This document shows, piece by piece, positions 52,703 through 60,873 of a stretch of 64,000 nt of DNA. How positions within the stretch are numbered: position 1 is the first letter of the stretch; each line of letters begins with the position of its first letter. The stretch is taken from assembly GCA_947647615.1 (NCBI GenBank), contig CANSKS010000005.1, positions 28,228 to 92,227 on the forward strand, in the 5' to 3' direction. This stretch comes from an uncultured Neglectibacter sp. Lineage in GTDB: Bacteria; Bacillota; Clostridia; Oscillospirales; Acutalibacteraceae. Below the pieces are notes generated by a model that was not told the origin of the DNA, did not search any database, and saw only the letters and a list, made by a program, of their open reading frames with translations. The translations under genes and the position numbers were made by a program.

Positions 52703-53770
52703 TTACGCGAAAACGCTTAAGGGGTTCTGCCTGTGGGCTTCTTCCATCACGGCAATCTGCTGGTGGACCTGACAGGGCGTGACAACCAAGGGGGCGCCCT
52801 GAGTTAAATGGTCATATATGGTCTGGTAAAGGCCTGCGGAAGCGTCTGTAAAAGTTCCAATATCTTCTACAGACCAAGATTCCTCATACCATTTTAAGGC
52901 TTCGGAACAGTAGGCGGGTAGGTTTTCTGAATTTTCCAAAGGCGTTTTGATCAGCTTCTGTTCCGGGGCTTCTTCCGGCTTAAAGTATTTCCAATCTATC
53001 CGGCCCATCGTGCCCTTAAGGCTTCCTTGGGAACCGCTGATGTTATAAGTAAAAGAGGGGTAAGCGTTGCAGGAACTGATTTCTACATCCACAAGGGGTT
53101 TGCCGGGGGCGGTTAAAATCAGCTTCGCGTAGTCCTCCGCGTCGCCGAAGGTGTTTACCCGGTCCAGTTTTGAAAAAACAGTGGGCATGTTGTCCCAATC
53201 TCCCAGAATATCCAGAGCTTGATCCACAGGATGGGGACCGGTGTTATAGAGGCTGCCGCCGTTAAAGCACTGGCAGCACTGCCAATCCCACCTTCTGCCA
53301 AAGCCGTCAAATTGGATGCTAACCTGAATCAGTCGGCCCAGAACGCCGCTGTCAATGACATTTCTTACCTGACGGTAATAGGGGGCAAACCTGGATTGCT
53401 GGAAAACCGCCAGCATAACCCCATTTTTCCCGGCCGCTTCTATCAGGGCGTCTACCTCGGCCACCGTTTTCGCGAAGGGCTTTTCCACAAGCACATGGAG
53501 GCCGTGATTCATCAGGTCCATGGCAATGGGGTAATGCAGGTGGCTTGGGGTTGCGTTCACAACAAAATCGATATCGGTTTTGCCAAACAGCTCTGTGTAG
53601 GATTCCAGAACCTGGCAGCCGTATTCTTTCTGGGCGCGCTCCCGCCGGTGTGCCAGGGGGTCCACCACATATTTGATCTGGAATTTTTCTGTGTCAGTCA
53701 GCAAATATGCGCCGTGGATATCCCTGCCGCTGCGGCCCTGCCCCAGTATGGCAACATTTAACTTTTTCAT
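52703..53770 (-). CDS. Gfo/Idh/MocA-family oxidoreductase 2
   Basis: A 355-residue sugar dehydrogenase, standard length. NVAILGQGRSGRDIHGAYL forms the NAD site, VVNATPSHLHYPIAMDLMNHGLHVLVEKPFAKTVAEVD the EKP motif, and GGSLYNTGPHPVDQALDILGD the catalytic region with Asp and His. It differs clearly from the neighbouring dehydrogenase, so the two may act on different hydroxyls or intermediates. GGAAAGGAA precedes the ATG. Confidence 0.88.
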   Translation of the reverse strand: MKKLNVAILGQGRSGRDIHGAYLLTDTEKFQIKYVVDPLAHRRERAQKEYGCQVLESYTELFGKTDIDFVVNATPSHLHYPIAMDLMNHGLHVLVEKPFAKTVAEVDALIEAAGKNGVMLAVFQQSRFAPYYRQVRNVIDSGVLGRLIQVSIQFDGFGRRWDWQCCQCFNGGSLYNTGPHPVDQALDILGDWDNMPTVFSKLDRVNTFGDAEDYAKLILTAPGKPLVDVEISSCNAYPSFTYNISGSQGSLKGTMGRIDWKYFKPEEAPEQKLIKTPLENSENLPAYCSEALKWYEESWSVEDIGTFTDASAGLYQTIYDHLTQGAPLVVTPCQVHQQIAVMEEAHRQNPLSVFA

Positions 53771-53819
53771 CGAATTTTTCCTTTCCGTTATCTCTTTCCA
53801 TTTGGGCGATAAAATGATG

Positions 53820-54680
53820 TTAGATAGTACAGAGGAGCTCCTGGATGTTTTTTAGACATTCTTCACTGCTTTCATAGCCAAAGGCGGAGAACGCAGAGCC
53901 CTTTGGCATTTGAAGAAGTTCATCCGAAAGAACGGACTTCTTCCTGTAATGGGTTTCCAAAGAAAGGTAACCCTGGTATCCATCCGCTAGAAGCTGCCGG
54001 AATTGCCCTTTGTAATCCACCTGGCCGCGGCACATAGGAGCGCCGTCGGCAGTGTTTTTGCGCCGGATGGCATCCTTCAAATGAATGTGGACAATGTTGT
54101 TTTTTACCGCATAGTAACCGTCCGGATAAGGAATTTCTCCTTCCGGGTCGTAAATATCATTGCCGGGATCCCAGAGAATTTTGACAAGGGGGGAATGGAT
54201 GCACTCTGTTATACGGGCAACCTTCTTGCCGTTTGTGGCATAAGTGGTGGGATCAAATTCCAGAGCCAGGGTAACTCCGGTTCCTTCCAGCAAACGAATG
54301 GGCTCCTCAAACCTGGAAGAGATCTCGTCGATTTTCTCTTCGAAATTTCCCCTGTCCCAGAACGTGAAGCCGCGGATTAACCCGCACTCCAACTCTTGGG
54401 CATATTCCACACAGCGTTTCAAGCTTTTAAGCTGAGCAGTGATTTCCTCCGGGTCGTCCAGCTGGCATTTGAAGAAAGGCGAGGAGATACAGCATACAGA
54501 CAGCCCGGCGCTTCTGGTAATGGATTTGATGGAAGCAACATCTTCCCGGGTAAATTCAAAGGGGCCCTTTTCCTGAACAGAGCGGATTTCTACGGCTTCC
54601 AGGCCGTATCGCTTTGCCAGTTCAACAGCTTCTCCCAGATCCTGGGAAACTTCATCTGTAATCAGTGACAGTCGAAACAT
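53820..54680 (-). CDS. Sugar phosphate isomerase/epimerase (xylose isomerase-like TIM barrel)
   Basis: A 286-residue TIM barrel of the AP-endonuclease 2 fold. FRLSLITDEVSQDLGEAVELAKRYGLEAVEIRSV at the start, then metal-site residues in LALEFDPTTYATNG, KILWDPGND, VHIHLKDAIR and GYLSLETHYR. Glu, Asp, His and Glu in these positions fit a divalent metal. With Gfo/Idh dehydrogenases beside it, an epimerase, isomerase or keto-sugar lyase role is likely. It lies 11 bases after the NagB-like gene. Confidence 0.83.
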   Translation of the reverse strand: MFRLSLITDEVSQDLGEAVELAKRYGLEAVEIRSVQEKGPFEFTREDVASIKSITRSAGLSVCCISSPFFKCQLDDPEEITAQLKSLKRCVEYAQELECGLIRGFTFWDRGNFEEKIDEISSRFEEPIRLLEGTGVTLALEFDPTTYATNGKKVARITECIHSPLVKILWDPGNDIYDPEGEIPYPDGYYAVKNNIVHIHLKDAIRRKNTADGAPMCRGQVDYKGQFRQLLADGYQGYLSLETHYRKKSVLSDELLQMPKGSAFSAFGYESSEECLKNIQELLCTI

Positions 54681-54691
54681 AAATGAATACC

Positions 54692-55471
54692 TCAGCTTTC
54701 CGGCCAGTCCAGCAGGGAACTGCTTTCCCGGTCCAAGTACAGGACGGAACCCGGAACTTTTCTCAGGATGGAGGCAGGATAGGTCTCGCTGATTTCCTTT
54801 TCCAGGCTGTTTTTCACAGCCACTGCTTTAGATTTTGCCGGTACCATACAGAAAAGGTATTCCCCCTTGGTCAGGGTTGGCACCGTTAGGGTGATGGCAG
54901 TGGTGGGAACCTGCTCCAGGGAGGCAAAACATCCGTCATGAACCTGCTGGTTGCGGCAGGCTTCATCAAGACGTACCAGTTTGACCGCCTTCGGATCTTC
55001 AAAATCGGCTTCTCCTGGATCGTTGAACGCGATGTGAGCATTTTCTCCAATTCCCATGCAGACAATATCAATATGGACGGCCGAAATAAGCGCGGCGTAA
55101 CGAAGGCATTCCTCTTCTGGATTTTCCGCCTGCCCGTTGATATATTGTATGGATTTAAAGGGAGCCCTTGAGAAGATAGCGTTTCTAAGAAAATTTCCAA
55201 AGCCCTGAGGGGCTTCGGAATCCAGGCCTACATATTCATCCATGTGAAAGGCGTTGATCCGGGAAAAATCAATCTCCTTATGAGTCAACAAGCTGTGCAG
55301 GAACTCGTTTTGGGAAGGCGCGGATGCGAAAATCATGGAAATTTCCTCGCGTTCCTTCAGGAGGGATACGATAGCACCGGCCACATCACCGGCGGCCTTT
55401 TCTCCCATGATCTGCCGCGTTTCATATTTTTTCACCTGTAAAGATTTATAAAATCGAACTTGTTCTGTCAT
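54692..55471 (-). CDS. Glucosamine-6-phosphate deaminase-like (NagB-like) protein
   Basis: A 259-residue protein of the NagB/SugarP-isomerase fold. INAFHMDEYVGL and MGIGENAHIAFNDPGEADF match the active-site regions. In canonical NagB the second motif reads G-NGHI-FNEP; here Ala replaces Gly before the His and Asp replaces Glu. The GENAHIAFNDP plus EACRNQQVHDGCF pattern marks a divergent subgroup found in sugar-catabolic loci, so the exact substrate should not be taken as GlcN6P. ATG at 55471 follows GGAGGGAG; the gene is just after the nagA remnant. Confidence 0.82.
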   Translation of the reverse strand: MTEQVRFYKSLQVKKYETRQIMGEKAAGDVAGAIVSLLKEREEISMIFASAPSQNEFLHSLLTHKEIDFSRINAFHMDEYVGLDSEAPQGFGNFLRNAIFSRAPFKSIQYINGQAENPEEECLRYAALISAVHIDIVCMGIGENAHIAFNDPGEADFEDPKAVKLVRLDEACRNQQVHDGCFASLEQVPTTAITLTVPTLTKGEYLFCMVPAKSKAVAVKNSLEKEISETYPASILRKVPGSVLYLDRESSSLLDWPES

Positions 55472-55493
55472 TGTTTTTTCTCCCTCCATAGAA

Positions 55494-55990
55494 TTATGCC
55501 TTGTGCCAGAGCCGTTCTCCGCCAACCCAAACATCGCTGACGGTGATGTCCCGGTCAAACAAAACCAGATCTGCGTCGTTGCCTGGGAACAGCACCCCTT
55601 TGCTTTTGAGGCCTAAAAGCTTTGCCGGGGTGGAGGTGACCATCTTGATCGAGTCGCACAGGGGGATGCCTGCGGCCAGAGCGGTTCGCACCAACCGGTC
55701 CATGGTAGCGATGCTTCCCGCAAATGCGGAGCGGTCCGGAAGTTTGGCTACGCCGTCTTCGATCAGTGCTTTCTGACCATTTTTTAAGCTGCCCAGGAGG
55801 CATTCTTTTTCGTCTGTACCCGCGGCTCTCATGGAATCTGTAACCAGAGCGATCTTATCTGCCCCTTTGCTTTTATAAACCATATTCAGCAGTTCCGGAG
55901 GAACATGGCAGCCGTCCGCGATCAGTTCGACAGTCATCTCGTCAATCAGCATAGCGGATTCCAGGACTCCGGAATGCCGGAACCCAAGAA
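55494..55990 (-). pseudogene. nagA: N-acetylglucosamine-6-phosphate deacetylase, C-terminal remnant
   Basis: Only about the last 165 residues of a normally 370-390-residue amidohydrolase. TVELIADGCHVPPELL, IALVTDSMRAAG with the catalytic Asp, AFAGSIATMDRLVRTAL, TSTPAKLLGL and GNDADLVLFD are clear NagA features. Homology in frame goes back past the first ATG (55952) to GFRHSGVLESAM and then stops near 55990. The N-terminal barrel half with the metal-binding residues is gone; the divergent gene begins at 56032. The protein cannot be active. Confidence 0.8.
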
Positions 55991-56031
55991 AGACTACTGA
56001 GAAGGCTAAGAAAAGAGAGAGGAGAAAAATT

Positions 56032-57099
56032 ATGGCTTACATTGAAAAATTTTACACTGCCGAACAATATTTCGCAGACCGGTTCGACCGGGTAGGCCGT
56101 AGGTTAGAACTGAAAGCAGAAACGGCGGAGGAATTTTCTGCCTGGAAGAAGGAACTCAGAAAGGCCCTCTGGGAGGTCGCGGGCATGAACACGATGATTT
56201 CCTGCGAGCCGAACCCTCAAAGGCTGGAAAGCAAAGAAATGGAGGGTTACCGTCGGGACAAATACCTCATAGAAACCGAACCTGGCATCTGCATGCCCTT
56301 TTACGTGCTGATCCCTGGAGATTACCGGGAGGGGGAGAAAAGGCCGGCGATCGTAGCACCTCACGGTCATGAGAGCCATGGAAAATCCGCCGTAGTGGGA
56401 GAGACTTTCGGCAATCCCAGCCTGGCTGCCACCATTGAGCAACACAATTACGCCTACGGCGTGCAGCTTGTCAAGGAGGGCTTTCTGGTTTTTTGCCCCG
56501 ACGCCAGAGGATTTTGGGAAAGAAGAGAGAAGTATTACCAGGCAGATTCCAGTCTCTTGAGCCAATCCTGTGAATATCTCAACGATATGGCGATGACCTT
56601 GGGGCAGTCGGTCACCGGTATGTGGATTTGGGACCTGATGCGCTTGGTGGATTATATACAAACCAGAGAAGATGTGGACGTGGAGCGTATTGGCTGTGCT
56701 GGTCTTTCCGGCGGCGGGCTCCAGTCGTTGTGGCTTTCGGCTTTGGATGACAGGATTAAATGCAGTGTCATCAGCGGGTATTTTTACGGCTATAAACAGT
56801 CGATCCTGTTGAACATGTGTTGTTCCTGCAACTATGTCCGGGGGCTTTACGAACTGGCGGATATGGGGGATATCGGAGCGCTGATCCTCCCCCGGCCGGT
56901 GCTGATTGAGACCGGTACACTGGATGATCTCAACGGTCCGGATGGCCTGGCGAATGTATATCCCCAGGTGGAGAAATTGAGAAAGGCCGCAGCTATTACC
57001 GATGCGAAAGAAAATGTATATCACGATGTGTTTGTGGGGCCCCACCGCTGGAACGGCGTCCAAGCAGTTCCGTGGCTCAAAAAGCATCTGCTGGGCTGA
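56032..57099 (+). CDS. Alpha/beta hydrolase (Abhydrolase_7/acetyl xylan esterase-like)
   Basis: A 355-residue hydrolase without a signal peptide. RPAIVAPHGHESHGK forms the oxyanion loop, GCAGLSGGGLQSLWLSAL the nucleophile Ser, and IETGTLDDLNG plus FVGPHRWNG supply Asp and His. The architecture fits esterases that remove acyl groups from sugars, which suits the neighbouring carbohydrate genes. AGAGGAG lies nine bases before the ATG; the URO-D gene follows after 28 bases. Confidence 0.82.
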   Translation: MAYIEKFYTAEQYFADRFDRVGRRLELKAETAEEFSAWKKELRKALWEVAGMNTMISCEPNPQRLESKEMEGYRRDKYLIETEPGICMPFYVLIPGDYREGEKRPAIVAPHGHESHGKSAVVGETFGNPSLAATIEQHNYAYGVQLVKEGFLVFCPDARGFWERREKYYQADSSLLSQSCEYLNDMAMTLGQSVTGMWIWDLMRLVDYIQTREDVDVERIGCAGLSGGGLQSLWLSALDDRIKCSVISGYFYGYKQSILLNMCCSCNYVRGLYELADMGDIGALILPRPVLIETGTLDDLNGPDGLANVYPQVEKLRKAAAITDAKENVYHDVFVGPHRWNGVQAVPWLKKHLLG

Positions 57100-57127
57100 G
57101 AAGGCTTGCTTAAAAAAGGAGACAGCA

Positions 57128-58276
57128 ATGAACAGTAAAGAACGAGTGGCCTGTACCATCAATCACCAAGAGCCAGACCGGGTGCCGGTGGGAGAGTGGG
57201 GGATAGACCACGACCATGTGAGTAAGATCATAGGACATCACACTTATTGGAGAAACAGGAAAGATACCACTCTCGCTCTGTGGGACAACCGGCGGGATGA
57301 GGTGGTGGAGAGCTTGAAAAACGATTGCGTGGAGTTGGTGGAAAAGCTGGATTACGATATCATTACGGTAGAGCTTGTGCCGCCAAAAAACCATTGGACA
57401 GAGGATCCTCCGAAGCTGGTCTCGGAGGGAGTATGGGAAGATAAAAAAGGGAATTGCTACAAATACGCTTCCAGTAACGATTCCATTATGTGGATGCCCA
57501 AGGAGCCGCCGGAGGGAAAATATGAGCTCTCTCAGGAAGATATCAATAGCCGCTTGAAAGCGGTTGAGGAATTCGACGAGAGCCGGTTTGAACTGGTGGA
57601 TTTCATTGGGGACAGGTTTGGAAAAGAGAAGGCTGTCTTGTTCCGGGATCTAGACATCTATTACTACCTCTGCAGTGCTTTCGGCGGGGATTACAACCAT
57701 CACTTAACCCTTTCCCTCCTGTGTCCTGAAGAAATTACCAGGCTTTATGACGCCTGCTTTGCTTACAACAAGAAGCTGCTGGAGCACTGCAGGGAGCACA
57801 ATGTGATGATCTCCATGCAGGGCCACGATTACGGTATGAATTCAGGATGCATCATACGTCCGAATTCTATCCGGGAACTGTTTATGCCCATGATGAAACG
57901 GGTTAATCAAGAAAGCGTCTGGCAAGGGATGATTCCCTTTTATCATTGCTGCGGCAATATTTGGGAGATCATGGACGATTTTGTAAAGGCTGGGTACCGG
58001 GGCTACCAATCTATTCAGGAATCTGCTGGTATGGATACGGGAAAAGTAAAGGAACTCTACGGAAAAGATCTGACTCTGTGGACAGGAATCCAGTGTGAGA
58101 CTTTGATTACCAAAACCATGGAAGAGGCCGGAGAAGAAGCAGAAAGAAATTTGGAACGGCTTATGCCGGGTGGCGGGTTTATTTTTGGTTCCACCAATTC
58201 TGTGCAGTATGGCGCGAAAACAGATAACTACTTGAAAGCCCTGGATGTAGTTCGAACCAAAGGCGTGTACCGGTAA
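57128..58276 (+). CDS. Uroporphyrinogen decarboxylase (URO-D) family protein
   Basis: A 382-residue TIM-barrel protein of the URO-D family: NSKERVACTINHQEPDRVPVGEWG at the start, HDYGMNSGCIIRPNSIRELFMPMMK, IPFYHCCGNIWEIMDDFVKAGYRGYQ and GGGFIFGSTNSVQYG near the end. Members outside haem synthesis are corrinoid methyltransferases or enzymes of unknown function in sugar loci. No haem genes are nearby, so it is not HemE. The HCCGN motif, where others have HSCGN, could bind a metal. AAAGGAG precedes the ATG. Confidence 0.82.
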   Translation: MNSKERVACTINHQEPDRVPVGEWGIDHDHVSKIIGHHTYWRNRKDTTLALWDNRRDEVVESLKNDCVELVEKLDYDIITVELVPPKNHWTEDPPKLVSEGVWEDKKGNCYKYASSNDSIMWMPKEPPEGKYELSQEDINSRLKAVEEFDESRFELVDFIGDRFGKEKAVLFRDLDIYYYLCSAFGGDYNHHLTLSLLCPEEITRLYDACFAYNKKLLEHCREHNVMISMQGHDYGMNSGCIIRPNSIRELFMPMMKRVNQESVWQGMIPFYHCCGNIWEIMDDFVKAGYRGYQSIQESAGMDTGKVKELYGKDLTLWTGIQCETLITKTMEEAGEEAERNLERLMPGGGFIFGSTNSVQYGAKTDNYLKALDVVRTKGVYR

Positions 58277-58324
58277 AGGCCCATGAAAACCGCCGGAGAG
58301 ACAGAAAGCAAATTGTGATATTTT

Positions 58325-58376
58325 AAAAATTCCCCTCGTAAGAGACAGTAAAGCTGTTTCGCGAGGGGGATTTTTT
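58325..58376 (+). terminator. Two-part hairpin terminator, member A of a small family
   Basis: Outer stem AAATTCCCCTCG with CGAGGGGGATTT, internal mismatch, inner stem GAGACAG with CTGTTTC, then TTTTTT. Its inner AGACAG/CTGTTT core and layout recur at the window end (63937-63990) with a different outer stem. Confidence 0.85.
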
Positions 58377-58383
58377 ATGCTTC

Positions 58384-58527
58384 CTATGAGGAGGTACCGG
58401 CTAAAATTCCGTGCTCTCCCGGAATTTGATTTCGGGTAGATGGTACCAGTTCCAAGGGCCTTTCGGGGTTCTTAATTCGTTCGAGCAATTCTTGGGCGAC
58501 CCGCTGCCCCAGTACATGGGGCGCAAT
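58384..58527 (-). pseudogene. LacI-family regulator, C-terminal remnant
   Basis: Forty-seven codons on the minus strand reading APHVLGQRVAQELLERIKNPERP followed by LELVPSTRNQIPGEHGILAGTSS and a stop. This is the end of the LacI ligand-binding domain, where LG--A---L--RI-NPERP and a final beta strand are typical. The rest of the gene, with the DNA-binding domain, is absent: a stop precedes the fragment. It may have been the regulator of the sugar locus. The rest of the 335-base gap holds only the terminator. Confidence 0.6.
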
Positions 58528-58605
58528 TCAAACGCACGGCGTTTTTTTGAGGGTTCGTCACCTCGTGTTCTTGCTGTAAAATGTTATTACCACGGGAAGG
58601 AGTAG

Positions 58606-59244
<639 letters not shown>

Positions 59245-59397
59245 TTTATCGGACATTGGTTTTTTAACGCTTTTTCCCCGACTATGTACAATATTTCGAC
59301 CATATTCTGGAAAAGTTAAGCAGGATTTCGGGAAAAACACTTGTCCCAAAACCTACACTTCTCTGGACAGAAACCGTTGAAAGGAGGGTTCCGTTTT

Positions 59398-59665
59398 ATG
59401 CAGATACAAGACGCTCTGTTTGACGGGATCCTTTCCTTTCAACTGGAACAAGCCATTCTCAGCTTTGAAGCGGAAAGCTGCCTGCGCCACGCCAAGGGGC
59501 AGGAGGCTATCTGATCGTGGCGTTGACCACCGATGAATTAAACCGGAACGAAAAGCGGAAAAATGCTATTTCAGCTGTGAGAAGCACAAGCAGCTTCTGA
59601 AGCCATTCGCTATGAATCTGGTGATCCCCGAGGAAAACTGGGATAGGCAGGACTTGAACCGGTAA
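59398..59665 (+). pseudogene. tagD: Glycerol-3-phosphate cytidylyltransferase remnant with several frameshifts
   Basis: Pieces of a TagD-type protein are spread over frames: LRHAK, then GYLIVALTTDELNRNEKRK, then CYFSCEKHKQLL, AIRY and LVIPEENWDRQ. TagD of other Firmicutes reads LLERAKQLGDYLVVAISTDEFN, YHSYEHRKLILETIRY and VIPEKNWEQ in the same order. At least three frame changes are needed, and both ends are missing or diverged, so it is dead. A good GGAGGG and ATG at 59398 still open the first 38 codons. TagD makes CDP-glycerol for wall teichoic acid. Confidence 0.7.
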
Positions 59666-59671
59666 AACACA

Positions 59672-59694
59672 AAGCCCGGCCGAAAGCGCCGGGC
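59672..59694 (+). terminator. GC-rich hairpin without T run
   Basis: AGCCCGGC with GCCGGGCT around a seven-base loop, between the tagD remnant and the SGNH gene. Lacking a T run, it is at best a weak terminator. Confidence 0.35.
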
Positions 59695-59714
59695 TCTACA
59701 GGAATCTTACTCTT

Positions 59715-60821
59715 ATGATGAAACAACCTTTTCGGCCCGAGAAACAGCTGAATACCGAAAATTCCCCCCGCCAAAGGACATCGATGAACCTGAAAAAGGA
59801 GCTTGCGGGCCTGCTCTGCCTTTTTCTGGCGCTGGCCCTTTTCCACGCTGTCTCCGTGCCGGTGCTGATGCCCAAGCGCTGCGATTACGGCTCAGTGTGG
59901 AACATGTACCTGCAAGAGCCGGAGGACAGCCTGGACCTTTTGGTTTTTGGGTCCTCGCTGGCCTATTGCGACGTGGTCCCCTCCGTCATCTACGAGGAGA
60001 CCGGCCTTACTTCCTTTGTCATGGCCGGGCCCAGCCAGCGGCTTCCCATCACCTACCGGTATCTGCTGGAAGCCTGCAAGACTCAGTCCCCTAAGGCGGT
60101 GCTGATCGAAGCCACCTGCCTGCTGCTGGGCCGGGGAGACGATTCCCTAAAGGTGAACCTCACCTACATGCCCTGGAGCCTGAACCGGCTGATTCCCACC
60201 TTTCAGGAAGCGTCCCGAGAGGACTGGCCCGGTCTGCTGTTTCCCCTGTACGCCTACCACGACCGCTGGGACAGTCTGACCCTGGAAGACTGGCGGAAAG
60301 GCTTTGGGGGATACGAGCCCGACCCCTTGGCTGGCTACACCTTTTTAGACCAGGCCTCGCCCGCAGAAGGGCCCAAGGACCGGGGGTACAGGATCACCGA
60401 GGAGGTCTATGCGGAAAATCTCAATTACATCTCCCGAATGATCGATTTTTGCAAAGAGCAGGATATTGTACCCATCTTTTTTCTGACTGCCAACATTAAT
60501 CAGCCCAGCGAGGAGTTGCAGCAGAGAATGGAGCGGGAAATCACGGGGCTGGGCGCGGAATTCTGGAACTTCGACAAGGACTTTGACTCCCTGGGGCTCG
60601 ACCTTTCCACCGACTTTTTTGATACCCTGCATTTCAATTACCGAGGATCGGAAAAATTTTCCCGGTATTTGGGCGATAAGATCGAAGCCTTGGAATTTGG
60701 CGCCTCCGAGGTAAAGGACCCCGCCCTGTGGCAGGAGCGGGTCCGGTATTTTTCCGAGCGAAAGGCAGAATGGGATGGCAAGCCCGTCCGCATGCGCTCC
60801 GAAGAAAAAGCCGCCAATTAA
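59715..60821 (+). CDS. SGNH-like acyltransferase partner (DltD/AlgX-like)
   Basis: A 368-residue protein with one N-terminal membrane helix (about residues 28-48) and an extracytoplasmic SGNH-hydrolase-like domain. LLVFGSSLAYCDVVPSVIYEETG near residue 77 carries the block I Ser and FFDTLHFNYRGSEKF near 303 the Asp/His of block V. The MBOAT gene follows after 52 bases. Such pairs transfer acyl groups across the membrane to surface polymers. DltD proper is excluded, since no dltA or dltC is present. Base composition is visibly richer in G and C than the flanking sugar genes. Confidence 0.8.
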   Translation: MMKQPFRPEKQLNTENSPRQRTSMNLKKELAGLLCLFLALALFHAVSVPVLMPKRCDYGSVWNMYLQEPEDSLDLLVFGSSLAYCDVVPSVIYEETGLTSFVMAGPSQRLPITYRYLLEACKTQSPKAVLIEATCLLLGRGDDSLKVNLTYMPWSLNRLIPTFQEASREDWPGLLFPLYAYHDRWDSLTLEDWRKGFGGYEPDPLAGYTFLDQASPAEGPKDRGYRITEEVYAENLNYISRMIDFCKEQDIVPIFFLTANINQPSEELQQRMEREITGLGAEFWNFDKDFDSLGLDLSTDFFDTLHFNYRGSEKFSRYLGDKIEALEFGASEVKDPALWQERVRYFSERKAEWDGKPVRMRSEEKAAN

Positions 60822-60873
60822 GACTTTTCGGGATCGGCCGTGACCGCGTGTCGCGGGGCAAGGAGGTTCCCCT

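Noticed and set aside
54692..55471. Canonical nagB
   Set aside because: The active-site motif differs (GENAHIAFNDP), so the symbol was withheld.
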